In this document: piece after piece, positions 13,387 to 19,206 of the stretch
Position numbering within the stretch: the first letter of the stretch is position 1
Layout of the letters: each line of letters opens with the position of its first letter
NCBI GenBank assembly: GCA_035640715.1
Contig: DASQVO010000561.1
Coordinates: 1 to 21,100 of the forward strand
Length of the DNA stretch: 21,100 bases
DNA from: DASQVO01 sp035640715
GTDB lineage: Bacteria; Actinomycetota; Actinomycetes; Streptosporangiales; Streptosporangiaceae
Direction: 5' to 3'
Program-made: the position numbers and the translations under genes
The notes under the pieces: generated by a model
Databases searched by the model: none
What the model saw: only the letters and a program-made list of their open reading frames with translations
Told to the model about the DNA's origin: nothing

Positions 13387-14546
13387 GCCGGTCCCCTTTC
13401 AGCGGCCCCGATGGGGCGGCCGGGTTGCTCCTGGCCGGGCCGGGGCCGGAACAGGCGGCGGCCCCACAGCGAGACGTAGACGAGGGCGACCAGGACGGGG
13501 ACCTCGATCAGCGGCCCGACGACTCCGGCGAGCGCTTCCCCGGAGGTCACCCCGAACACGCCGATGGCGACCGCGATGGCCAGCTCGAAGTTGTTCCCGG
13601 CAGCGGTGAACGCCAGCGTGGCGGTGCGCTGATACGGCAGGCCGATGGTCTTGCCGAGGGCGAAGGATCCGGTCCACATGATGGCGAAGTAGGCCAGCAG
13701 GGGCAGTGCGATCCGGGCCACGTCCAGCGGCCGGGCAATGATCGTGTGCCCCTGGAGGGCGAACAGCACGACGATGGTGAACAGCAGCCCGTACAGTGCC
13801 CACGGGCCGATCCGGGGGAGCAGCTTGTTCTCGTACCAGGTGCGGCCGCGGGCGCGTTCGCCGAGGGTGCGGGTGAGGTAGCCGGCGGCCAGCGGGATGC
13901 CGAGGAAAATCAGTACCGAGACGGCGATCAGCCCGATGGACACGTTCAGGCCGGTGGTGGGCAGGCCGAGCCAGGAGGGCAGCACCCGCAGGTAGAAAAA
14001 GCCCAGCAGGGAGTAGGCCAGGATCTGGAACAGTGAGTTGAGGGCGACCAGCACGGCGGCGGCCTCCCGGTCCCCGCAGGCCAGGTCATTCCAGATCAGC
14101 ACCATCGCGATGCACCGGGCCAGGCCGACGATGATCAGCCCGGTCCGGTAGGCGGGCAGGTGCGGCAGCAGCAGCCAGGCCAGCGCGAACATCACCGCCG
14201 GGCCGATCAGCCAGTTCAGGGTCAGGGAGCTGGCCAGCATCCGCCGGTCGGCGGTGACGTGGCCGATCCGGTCGTAGCGGACCCGGGCCAGCACCGGGTA
14301 CATCATCACCAGCAGCCCGATGAAGATCGGCAGCGACACCCCGGAGGTGACGTGCAGGGAGTCGAGGGCGTTGCTGGCACCAGGCACCAGCCGTCCCAGC
14401 AGCAGCCCGGCCGCCATCGCGGCGATGATCCATACCGGCAGCAGCCGGTCCAGTACCGGAAGGCCGCCGATCACCGCAGCCTGCCCGCGCGCGGCGGGCG
14501 GCTGCGTCACCGTCACACCCGCACCCGGGCCGGAGTTGCCGGGCAT
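13383..14546 (-). CDS. acr3: ACR3 family arsenite efflux transporter
   Basis: This 387-residue membrane protein has about ten hydrophobic segments and the ACR3 hallmarks: the conserved Cys in the fourth helix (GLARCIAMVLIWNDLACGD, Cys at 145 and 157) and the late-helix motif AAGNNFELAIAVAIGVFG with the conserved Glu. It exports arsenite, and in some members antimonite, using the proton-motive force. I chose the ATG at 14546, which overlaps the arsR stop as TGATG and has GGAAG 8 nt upstream; the GTG at 14552 would put the ribosome-binding site too close. The stop overlaps the start of the degenerate flavoprotein gene. Regulated with arsR by the operator upstream of 14848. Confidence 0.93.
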   Translation of the reverse strand: MPGNSGPGAGVTVTQPPAARGQAAVIGGLPVLDRLLPVWIIAAMAAGLLLGRLVPGASNALDSLHVTSGVSLPIFIGLLVMMYPVLARVRYDRIGHVTADRRMLASSLTLNWLIGPAVMFALAWLLLPHLPAYRTGLIIVGLARCIAMVLIWNDLACGDREAAAVLVALNSLFQILAYSLLGFFYLRVLPSWLGLPTTGLNVSIGLIAVSVLIFLGIPLAAGYLTRTLGERARGRTWYENKLLPRIGPWALYGLLFTIVVLFALQGHTIIARPLDVARIALPLLAYFAIMWTGSFALGKTIGLPYQRTATLAFTAAGNNFELAIAVAIGVFGVTSGEALAGVVGPLIEVPVLVALVYVSLWGRRLFRPRPGQEQPGRPIGAAERGPA

Positions 14547-14848
14547 CAGCACGGCTTCCGCCGCCCGCGGGCGGCCCGGGCCGCCGCGGCCAGCTGACCG
14601 AGGTCAGCGGACATCGCCTCCAGGGCCTCGGGGCGGAGCCGGTAGTAGGTGAACCGGCCGCACGGCTCGGTCTCCACCACGCCAGCTTCGCGCAGTACCC
14701 GCAGGTGGTTGGACAGGTTCGTCTGCCGGGCCCCGGTCGCCTCGACCAGGTGACAGGTGCACAGTTCCTCGCCCGCCAGCAGCGTCACGATCCGCCAGCG
14801 GAGCGGGTCACCCAGCACCCGCAATAGATCAGTATTGACTGATGTCAT
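14546..14848 (-). CDS. arsR: ArsR family metalloregulator (ELCTCHL type)
   Basis: The 100-residue winged-helix repressor carries the As(III)/Sb(III) binding motif ELCTCHL (Cys30, Cys32) at the start of the DNA-recognition region, followed by QTNLSNHLRVLREAGVV and the wing GRFTYYRLRPE. Arsenite binding to the Cys pair releases DNA in this family. The ATG at 14848 gives the standard N-terminus (TDLLRVLGDPLRWRIV); the open frame to 14926 is non-homologous. No Shine-Dalgarno is visible, and a TATACA-like -10 lies so close that the mRNA may start at or near the first codon. It is the first gene of arsR-acr3-(pseudo)flavoprotein and overlaps acr3. Autoregulation is expected. Confidence 0.92.
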   Translation of the reverse strand: MTSVNTDLLRVLGDPLRWRIVTLLAGEELCTCHLVEATGARQTNLSNHLRVLREAGVVETEPCGRFTYYRLRPEALEAMSADLGQLAAAARAARGRRKPC

Positions 14849-14877
14849 CACGCACTGATGTATACCACGGTCAATAC
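14832..14877. promoter_or_regulatory. Operator/promoter of the arsR-acr3 operon
   Basis: Nested symmetry surrounds the arsR start: GTATTGAC (14832-14839) and GTCAATAC (14870-14877) are exact inverted copies, TGATG-T-CATCA (14840-14850) is a palindrome over the start codon, and ACTGATGT is directly repeated (14838, 14854). On the minus strand TATACA near 14861-14866 is a plausible -10. This fits an autoregulatory ArsR site; which element is bound is inference. Confidence 0.55.
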
Positions 14878-14926
14878 CTGGTGGCCAGGGCCGTCTGGCA
14901 CCCAGAACCGTGTCCTCGCCGGGCAT

Positions 14927-14964
14927 GCGGAAGGACCGGCGCCAGCGGGCGCCGGTCCTTCCGC
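14927..14964. terminator. 17-bp perfect stem-loop terminator after arsI
   Basis: GCGGAAGGACCGGCGCC (14927-14943) and its exact complement (14948-14964) enclose the tetraloop AGCG. It lies 7 bp downstream of the ArsI/CadI stop and upstream of arsR on the same strand, insulating the two ars transcription units. There is no T-tract. Confidence 0.8.
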
Positions 14965-14971
14965 CGTGATG

Positions 14972-15442
14972 TCAGCAGCAGCTCGTCGCGCCCGCGGCTG
15001 CGGCGGCCGCCTCGGTGCCTTCGCCCTGGCCGCCGGGGGTGCAGCAGGCCGAATCTGGGGCCTTGTCCAGGGTGTCGGCGTCGGCCTTGACGACGTAGAC
15101 CTCCCAGGGCTCGGCACCGGGGCCGTGCACCCAGACCTTGTCCTGGACGGCGTAACAGCAGGTGGTGTCATTTTCCACCTGGGTGAACAGGCCGAGCGCG
15201 GCCAGCCGGTCCGTGGCGGCGGCGACCTCATCGCTGCCGCCGACCTCGACCCCGAGGTGATCGAGCGCCGTGGCCTGGCCTGGCTCGCCCTCCAGCAGGA
15301 CGAGCTTCAGCGGCGGCTCCGCGATCGCGAAGTTGGCGTAGCCGGGCCGGCGCTTGGCCGGCTCGGTGCCGAACAGCTTGCTGTAGAAGCTGACCGAGCC
15401 CTCCAGGTCGGCGACCCGCAGGGCGAGTTGTACCCGTGACAT
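14972..15442 (-). CDS. arsI: ArsI/CadI family heavy-metal resistance metalloenzyme (VOC fold)
   Basis: The 156-residue vicinal-oxygen-chelate protein matches ArsI (C-As lyase, an Fe(II) dioxygenase demethylating trivalent methylarsenicals) and the related cadmium-induced CadI. Likely metal ligands are Gln5 (SRVQLAL), His62 (ALDHLGVEV) and Glu114 (EPWEVYVV). The vicinal thiols thought to hold the organoarsenical are Cys95-Cys96 (NDTTCCYA). Further CC pairs occur in the tail (SACC and the terminal SCC). The ATG at 15442 has AAGGAGA 5 nt upstream; the longer frame starts in the ribosome-binding site. It is divergent from a second ArsR with 82 bp between, and closed by a strong hairpin. ArsI and CadI cannot be told apart with certainty by eye; the ars context favours arsenic. 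Confidence 0.88.
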   Translation of the reverse strand: MSRVQLALRVADLEGSVSFYSKLFGTEPAKRRPGYANFAIAEPPLKLVLLEGEPGQATALDHLGVEVGGSDEVAAATDRLAALGLFTQVENDTTCCYAVQDKVWVHGPGAEPWEVYVVKADADTLDKAPDSACCTPGGQGEGTEAAAAAAGATSCC

Positions 15443-15524
15443 CCCGTCTCCTTGCATAGATAACTGTCTAAGCAGCGGTCACGGTTAGATTGCCATCTGA
15501 ATAGGAGGATGTCAATATAGAAGC
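15443..15524. promoter_or_regulatory. Divergent promoter/operator between arsI and the second arsR
   Basis: For the plus strand, TTGCCA (15490-15495) and CAATAT (15513-15518) are 17 bp apart, placing the transcript start at about the ATG 15525. The AGGAGG at 15503-15508 is 16 nt from that ATG and leads directly only to a four-codon frame, so a leaderless mRNA is likely. Candidate ArsR sites are TAGATAACTGTCTA (short inverted repeat TAGA/TCTA) and AGAT-TGCC-ATCT, which overlaps the -35. The minus strand has TATCTA as a possible -10 for arsI. Confidence 0.55.
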
Positions 15525-15899
15525 ATGTCGAATCAACTAGCGTCCGAGGTGACTGCCTGCTGCCCGCCGCTGGCGAGCGAGCCGCTGACCGCCGGGCAGG
15601 CCGAGGTGCTGGCGAAGGCCTTCAAGGCGCTGGGCGATCCGGTCCGGCTTCGGCTGCTGTCACTGATCGCCGCCCGTGGCAGCCGGGACGTCTGTGTCTG
15701 CGACCTCACCAGCGCCTTCGACCTTACCCAGCCCACGATCTCCCATCACCTGAAGGTGCTGCGGGAAGCCGGGCTGATCACCGGCCAGCGGCGCGGCACC
15801 TGGGTCTACTACCGGGCCGAGCCGCAGCTGCTGACGTTCCTCTCCCGCATGCTGGAAACCAGCGAGCGGGGAACCCCGATTCCCGTGGCGGCACCGTGA
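15525..15899 (+). CDS. ArsR family metalloregulator with N-terminal Cys-Cys pair
   Basis: The 124-residue regulator has a winged helix (AFKALGDPVRLRLLSLIAAR, TQPTISHHLKVLREAGLI, RRGTWVYYR) with VCVCDL (Cys57, Cys59) and an N-terminal vicinal pair Cys12-Cys13 (TACCPPL). This resembles the Corynebacterium glutamicum type of ArsR, where As(III) is bound by two adjacent N-terminal Cys plus one Cys from the other subunit. It is therefore a different sensor design from the ELCTCHL repressor 0.7 kb away. It is divergent from arsI and presumably represses it and itself. No ribosome-binding site is properly spaced; a leaderless start fits the promoter. Complete. Confidence 0.92.
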   Translation: MSNQLASEVTACCPPLASEPLTAGQAEVLAKAFKALGDPVRLRLLSLIAARGSRDVCVCDLTSAFDLTQPTISHHLKVLREAGLITGQRRGTWVYYRAEPQLLTFLSRMLETSERGTPIPVAAP

Positions 15900-16234
15900 G
15901 GCCGTAGCACATCCTGCCCATTCAGCTCCTTTTGATTGTTCTGAGATTCGCGATGTGCGCGCTGGACGGCGCAATTCCGTAGGTGTTACTCAATGTGACG
16001 GCGCGCCAGCCCGGACTTCCGGAGATGATGGGCACACGAGAGCGCCAGATAGTGGTGCTGAACTGGGGAACGGGCATGGTCGGCCGGGAGGGCCGTATTA
16101 CTACGCGAGGCTGTGGGCTGGGACTCTACTCGGCAGGCTTGGTGTAACTGGATAGGTCCCCGGTTTGGCTTGGGGTGGTCGGCGCTGTTGTAACTGGTTA
16201 TCTGGCGGATGACCTCTGCCCGGGCGATCAGCAA
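15900..16234. other. Mostly non-coding stretch downstream of the second arsR
   Basis: No full gene is seen on either strand and no tRNA fold was recognised. It contains one short suspicious frame (16025-16147, listed separately) and a direct repeat of GTAACTGG (around 16144 and 16190). The right end leads into the terminator hairpin of the L36 gene. Neither strand shows sustained coding character. Confidence 0.5.
16025..16147 (+). pseudogene. Possible N-terminal remnant of a Rossmann-fold reductase
   Basis: A 40-codon frame begins after CCGGAG and reads RQIVVLNWGTGMVGREGR, which has the beta-strand plus GxGxxG pattern of NAD(P)-binding proteins. It most resembles the start of dihydrodipicolinate-reductase-like or diaminopentanoate-dehydrogenase-like enzymes (RVVQWGTGNVG). 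It ends at TAA 16145-16147 with no downstream continuation in any frame. It could be a truncated gene start or coincidence. Confidence 0.3.
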
Positions 16235-16267
16235 GGTCCGGGAAGGAGATGGACACCTTCCCGGACC
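16235..16267. terminator. 12-bp perfect hairpin after rpmJ
   Basis: GGTCCGGGAAGG (16235-16246) and CCTTCCCGGACC (16256-16267) are exact complements with a 9-nt loop, 18 bp downstream of the L36 stop on the minus strand. The spacing fits an intrinsic terminator for that small gene. Confidence 0.7.
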
Positions 16268-16285
16268 CGCCGGCCCACTGGGCTC

Positions 16286-16408
16286 TCAGCCCTGACGTGC
16301 CTTCCAGCGAGGGTTTTTCTTGTTGATGACGAGGACCTTCTTCCCGCGCTGGACGATCTGTGCCCCGGGCATGGACTTCATGGACCGAAGAGACCTGCGA
16401 ACCTTCAT
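16286..16408 (-). CDS. rpmJ: 50S ribosomal protein L36, cysteine-free (zinc-independent) paralogue
   Basis: The 40-residue translation begins MKVRRSLRSMKSMPGAQIVQ and ends VLVINKKNPRWKARQG, which is the L36 form lacking the four zinc-binding residues of the standard protein (the YkgO/RpmJ2 type). In other bacteria such paralogues replace the zinc-containing L36 under zinc starvation, under Zur control. The start is clear: GAAGGAGA 6-7 nt before the ATG at 16408. It stands alone, with a hairpin terminator downstream and the divergent MFS gene beginning 253 bp away. I could not recognise a Zur box in the upstream region, so its regulation is open. It is easily missed because of its size. Confidence 0.93.
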   Translation of the reverse strand: MKVRRSLRSMKSMPGAQIVQRGKKVLVINKKNPRWKARQG

Positions 16409-16504
16409 GACTGGTCTCCTTCCGCGCTCTGGCCAGCGCCGCCATGGCGACTAGCGCTGCAGCCAACCCCCTCGGAGCTCTGCGAATTCCCGCAGGCTGA
16501 CTTG

Positions 16505-16545
16505 GCCATGCTATAGCCAGGAGTGTAGCCTGGCTATAGCATGGC
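16505..16545. promoter_or_regulatory. 41-bp inverted repeat in the divergent rpmJ / MFS promoter region
   Basis: GCCATGCTATAGCCAGG (16505-16521) and its exact complement (16529-16545) flank a 7-bp centre AGTGTAG. Each arm itself contains the palindrome GCTATAGC. TTGGCC (16503) and TAGCCT (16527) are 18 bp apart and could form the plus-strand promoter inside it. An operator is likelier than a terminator because no gene ends here. The element CTGGCTAT recurs before the HxlR gene. Confidence 0.6.
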
Positions 16546-16661
16546 ATAGTCAGATCGATCCGCGCTCCGGTGACTGAGCGTGGGGGTCTTCCGCCACCTG
16601 GCGCGACAGTCTGACCGATCACCACCACGAACGCGGTGTCGCACGAGCACTGTGAGGTTCC

Positions 16662-18581
16662 ATGGCCGCCAGCATCGACACGCCGCCCCGGACCGGAGGG
16701 CAGCCCGCCGTGGTGCTGCTCGTGGTCTCGGTGGCGGTCTTCCTGGCCAGCCTCGACCTATTTATCGTCAACATCGCGTTCCCGGACATCCGGCTGGCCT
16801 TTCCCGGCAGCAATCTGGCCACGATGTCCTGGGTCCTCAACGGCTACACCGTCGTGTTCGCCGCCCTGCTGGCGCCGGCCGGGCGGCTGGCCGACCGCTA
16901 CGGCCGCCGGCTGGTCTTTCTCGCCGGTCTCGCGGTGTTCACCGTTGGCTCCGCCGCGTGCGCGGCCGCCCCGTCGATCCCGCTGCTGGTGGCGTTCCGC
17001 GCGCTCCAGGCCGTGGGCGCGGCGCTGGTGATGCCGACCTCGCTGGCGCTGCTGCTGGCTGCGTTCCCGCCCGCCCGGCGTGCGGTGGCGGTGAGCACGT
17101 GGGCGGCGGTTGGTGGGGTGGCCGGCGCGCTGGGGCCGCCGCTGGGCGGCCTGCTTGTGGAGTTGTCCTGGCGCTGGGTGTTCCTGGTCAACCTGCCGGT
17201 CGGGGTGCTGGCCCTGGTCTTCGGCCCGCGGGTGCTGGGGGAGAGCCGGGAGTCCGGCTCCGGGGTGCCTGATCTGTTCGGCGCGGTCGGCCTGGTCGCC
17301 GGCGTCGGCGCGCTGGCATGGGCGCTGGTGGAGGCGCCCGGCCACGGGTGGGGCAGCCGGGGCGTGCTGATCGGGTTCGGGGTGACAGTGGCCGGCCTGC
17401 TCGTGGTGGTGCTGCGTTCGATCCGGCATCCGGTGCCGCTGCTGGACCTGCCGTCACTGCGCGTACCGACGCTGTGGCTGAGCTGCCTGGCCATGCTGCT
17501 GTTCACCGCCGCGTTCGGCAGCATGCTGTTCGGCAATGTGCTGTTCTTGACCGGGTTGTGGCACGACTCGGTGATCGTCGCCGGTCTCTCGCTGTCACCC
17601 GGGCCGTTGATGGTCGTGCTGGTGTCGTTGACCATTGGGGGCCGGCTGGTAGGCCGGCTGGGGCCGGGACCGGTGGCCGCGCTCGGTGCCCTGTCGTTCG
17701 CGATCGGCGCGGCGGTCTGGGTGTGGCGGATCGGTCCAAGGCCGGACTATGCCGGTGCGCTGCTGCCCGGCCAGTTGTTCACCGGTGCGGGGGTCGGGCT
17801 GGTAATGCCCAGCCTGTCCGGGGTGGTGGGCCTGGTGCTGCCGCCCGGCAGGTGGGGCGCCGGCTCATCGATGATCAACACGGCGCGGCAGATCGGGACC
17901 GTGCTGGGCACGGCGGTGGTAGTGGTGATCTACGGTGCGGCACCCAGTCTCGACGCGTTCCGGCACGGCTGGCTGTTCCTGTGCTCTGCCGCGCTGGCCG
18001 CCTCGCTGGCCGGCTGGGCGATCGCGGCCCGCCGGCACTCCGCCGACGCCTACCGGCCGCCGGTCGCGGCAGGGGAGAGCTTGCTGGCCGGCGGGGTGCT
18101 CGACCAGGCCGGCGTGCCGGTCAGTGCCGCGACCGTGGTGCTCACAGATCCGGCCGGCGCGGTGGTCGCCGGCGGCCGCACCACCGAGGACGGCCGCTAC
18201 GAGTTCGGCCGGTTGCCGTCCGGGCCGCTGACACTCACCGTGGCCGCCGGACCCGGGCGGATCGCGGTGCGCAGTCTGCGTCTCGACCCGGGGGAGCGGC
18301 TGCGCCGGGACGTGATGCTGCCGCCGCCGGGCCGATTGACCGGAATCGTCCACAACGGGCACCGGCCGGTGGCGGGGGCGCGGGTGACGCTGTTCGACGC
18401 GCAGGGCAACGCCGTCGCCAGCCGGGAGACCACCGACAGCGGCCGGTACGAGTTCGGCGATCTGGCACAGGGCGAGTACTGGCTGGTCGCGACCGGATTT
18501 CCGCCGGCCGCCAGCACGGCCCGGCTGACCGGTGCGGCGGGTAGGGCCGACTCGCACGACATCGTGCTCCGCCACGACTGA
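16662..18581 (+). CDS. MFS drug-type transporter (DHA2) with two C-terminal B-repeat/carboxypeptidase-regulatory-like domains
   Basis: The 639-residue protein has an MFS core at ~1-465 with features of the 14-helix DHA2 drug:H+ antiporters: SLDLFIVNIAFPDI in helix 1, GRLADRYGRRLVF in the first cytoplasmic loop and ALVMPTSLALLLAAFPPARR. Residues ~470-635 are two tandem beta-sandwich repeats of the carboxypeptidase-regulatory/Cna-B type. They share the pattern GxxxDQAGVPVSAATVVLTD / HNGHRPVAGARVTLFD and then TTEDGRYEFGRLPSGP / TTDSGRYEFGDLAQGE. Such domains are usually extracellular, yet after an even number of helices this one would face the cytosol. The ATG follows GAGG at short spacing. It is followed by an HxlR regulator; the upstream operator and that regulator's own upstream region share a motif, so local control is likely. 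The substrate is unknown. Confidence 0.88.
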   Translation: MAASIDTPPRTGGQPAVVLLVVSVAVFLASLDLFIVNIAFPDIRLAFPGSNLATMSWVLNGYTVVFAALLAPAGRLADRYGRRLVFLAGLAVFTVGSAACAAAPSIPLLVAFRALQAVGAALVMPTSLALLLAAFPPARRAVAVSTWAAVGGVAGALGPPLGGLLVELSWRWVFLVNLPVGVLALVFGPRVLGESRESGSGVPDLFGAVGLVAGVGALAWALVEAPGHGWGSRGVLIGFGVTVAGLLVVVLRSIRHPVPLLDLPSLRVPTLWLSCLAMLLFTAAFGSMLFGNVLFLTGLWHDSVIVAGLSLSPGPLMVVLVSLTIGGRLVGRLGPGPVAALGALSFAIGAAVWVWRIGPRPDYAGALLPGQLFTGAGVGLVMPSLSGVVGLVLPPGRWGAGSSMINTARQIGTVLGTAVVVVIYGAAPSLDAFRHGWLFLCSAALAASLAGWAIAARRHSADAYRPPVAAGESLLAGGVLDQAGVPVSAATVVLTDPAGAVVAGGRTTEDGRYEFGRLPSGPLTLTVAAGPGRIAVRSLRLDPGERLRRDVMLPPPGRLTGIVHNGHRPVAGARVTLFDAQGNAVASRETTDSGRYEFGDLAQGEYWLVATGFPPAASTARLTGAAGRADSHDIVLRHD

Positions 18582-18603
18582 GGCGCGCACGCGCCGCCAC
18601 ATG

Positions 18604-18627
18604 CTGGCTATGTGGAAGTCAAGCCAG
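18604..18627. promoter_or_regulatory. Candidate HxlR operator upstream of the regulator gene
   Basis: CTGGCT (18604-18609) and AGCCAG (18622-18627) form an inverted repeat with a 12-bp spacer, 15 bp before the HxlR start. The extended half CTGGCTAT also occurs in both arms of the 41-bp repeat before the MFS gene, suggesting one regulator for both promoters. Confidence 0.45.
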
Positions 18628-18642
18628 GGGTAGCCTGAAGAG

Positions 18643-19155
18643 ATGGCGATGAAGCTGGATGGCCCGCTCGCCGACCGCGACGTGTGGCGGGCGGCGCGTT
18701 GTTCGATCGACCTGGCCCTGACTGTCGTTGGCACCCGGTCGGCCATGCTGCTGCTACGCGAGGCGTTCTACGGCACGACCCGGTTCCACGACTTCGCCAG
18801 CCGGGTGGGCATCACCGAGGCGGTCGCGGCCAGCCGGCTGAAGGACCTGGTCGAGATCGGCGTATTCGAGAAACGGCCCTACCGTGAGGAAGGTCAGCGC
18901 ACCCGGCACGAGTACCTGCTCACCGACAAGGGACGTGCGCTGCTGCCCGCCATTCTCGCGCTGATGCAGTGGGGTGACGCGTACCTGCAGGACGACGGCG
19001 GTCCGTTGCAGGTGGTCGAGGACAGCACCGGAGCGCCGGTGCGCGTCCAGGTGTGCACGGCGGACGGTGCAGAGGTGCCGCTGGACGAGTTGCGCGTCCG
19101 GAAAGCACGGCGCCCCGATCGGCTGGCCGCCAAGGACCTGTCGTACACGCCATAA
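18643..19155 (+). CDS. HxlR-family winged helix-turn-helix regulator
   Basis: The 170-residue product has the HxlR layout: an early Cys (AARCSIDLALTVVGTRSAML), then the winged helix TRFHDFASRVGITEAVAASRLKDL presented as FHDFASRVGI / ASRLKDLVEIGVFEKRPY, and the wing with RHEYLLTDKGRALLPAI. A C-terminal extension of ~45 residues follows. HxlR proteins are dimeric and often sense electrophiles or redox state through that early Cys. Two starts are possible, 18643 and 18649; the second has GAAGAG at better spacing. It lies 61 bp after the MFS gene on the same strand, with its own inverted repeat between them. Likely regulator of itself and the transporter (inference from the shared motif). Confidence 0.88.
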   Translation: MAMKLDGPLADRDVWRAARCSIDLALTVVGTRSAMLLLREAFYGTTRFHDFASRVGITEAVAASRLKDLVEIGVFEKRPYREEGQRTRHEYLLTDKGRALLPAILALMQWGDAYLQDDGGPLQVVEDSTGAPVRVQVCTADGAEVPLDELRVRKARRPDRLAAKDLSYTP

Positions 19156-19168
19156 TCCCGCACCCGCT

Positions 19169-19188
19169 TCACAGTCTTTTCACTGTGA
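19169..19188. terminator. Hairpin after the HxlR gene
   Basis: TCACAGT-CTTTTC-ACTGTGA is an exact 7-bp stem with a 6-nt loop, 13 bp after the HxlR stop and just before the lipoprotein gene. An alternative pairing AGTCT/AGACT overlaps it. It may be a weak terminator or an operator; the short AT-rich stem leaves both open. Confidence 0.45.
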
Positions 19189-19206
19189 GACTGCATCCTT
19201 GGCTGG

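Noticed and set aside
16080..16200. Possible tRNA or small structured RNA
   Set aside because: I looked for a cloverleaf and a CCA-adjacent acceptor stem and found none; only short direct repeats of GTAACTGG are present.
17318..18544. 408-codon plus-strand frame overlapping the MFS gene in another register
   Set aside because: It is Arg/Gly/Ala-rich with no hydrophobic segments or motifs, and lies inside a well-supported transporter gene.
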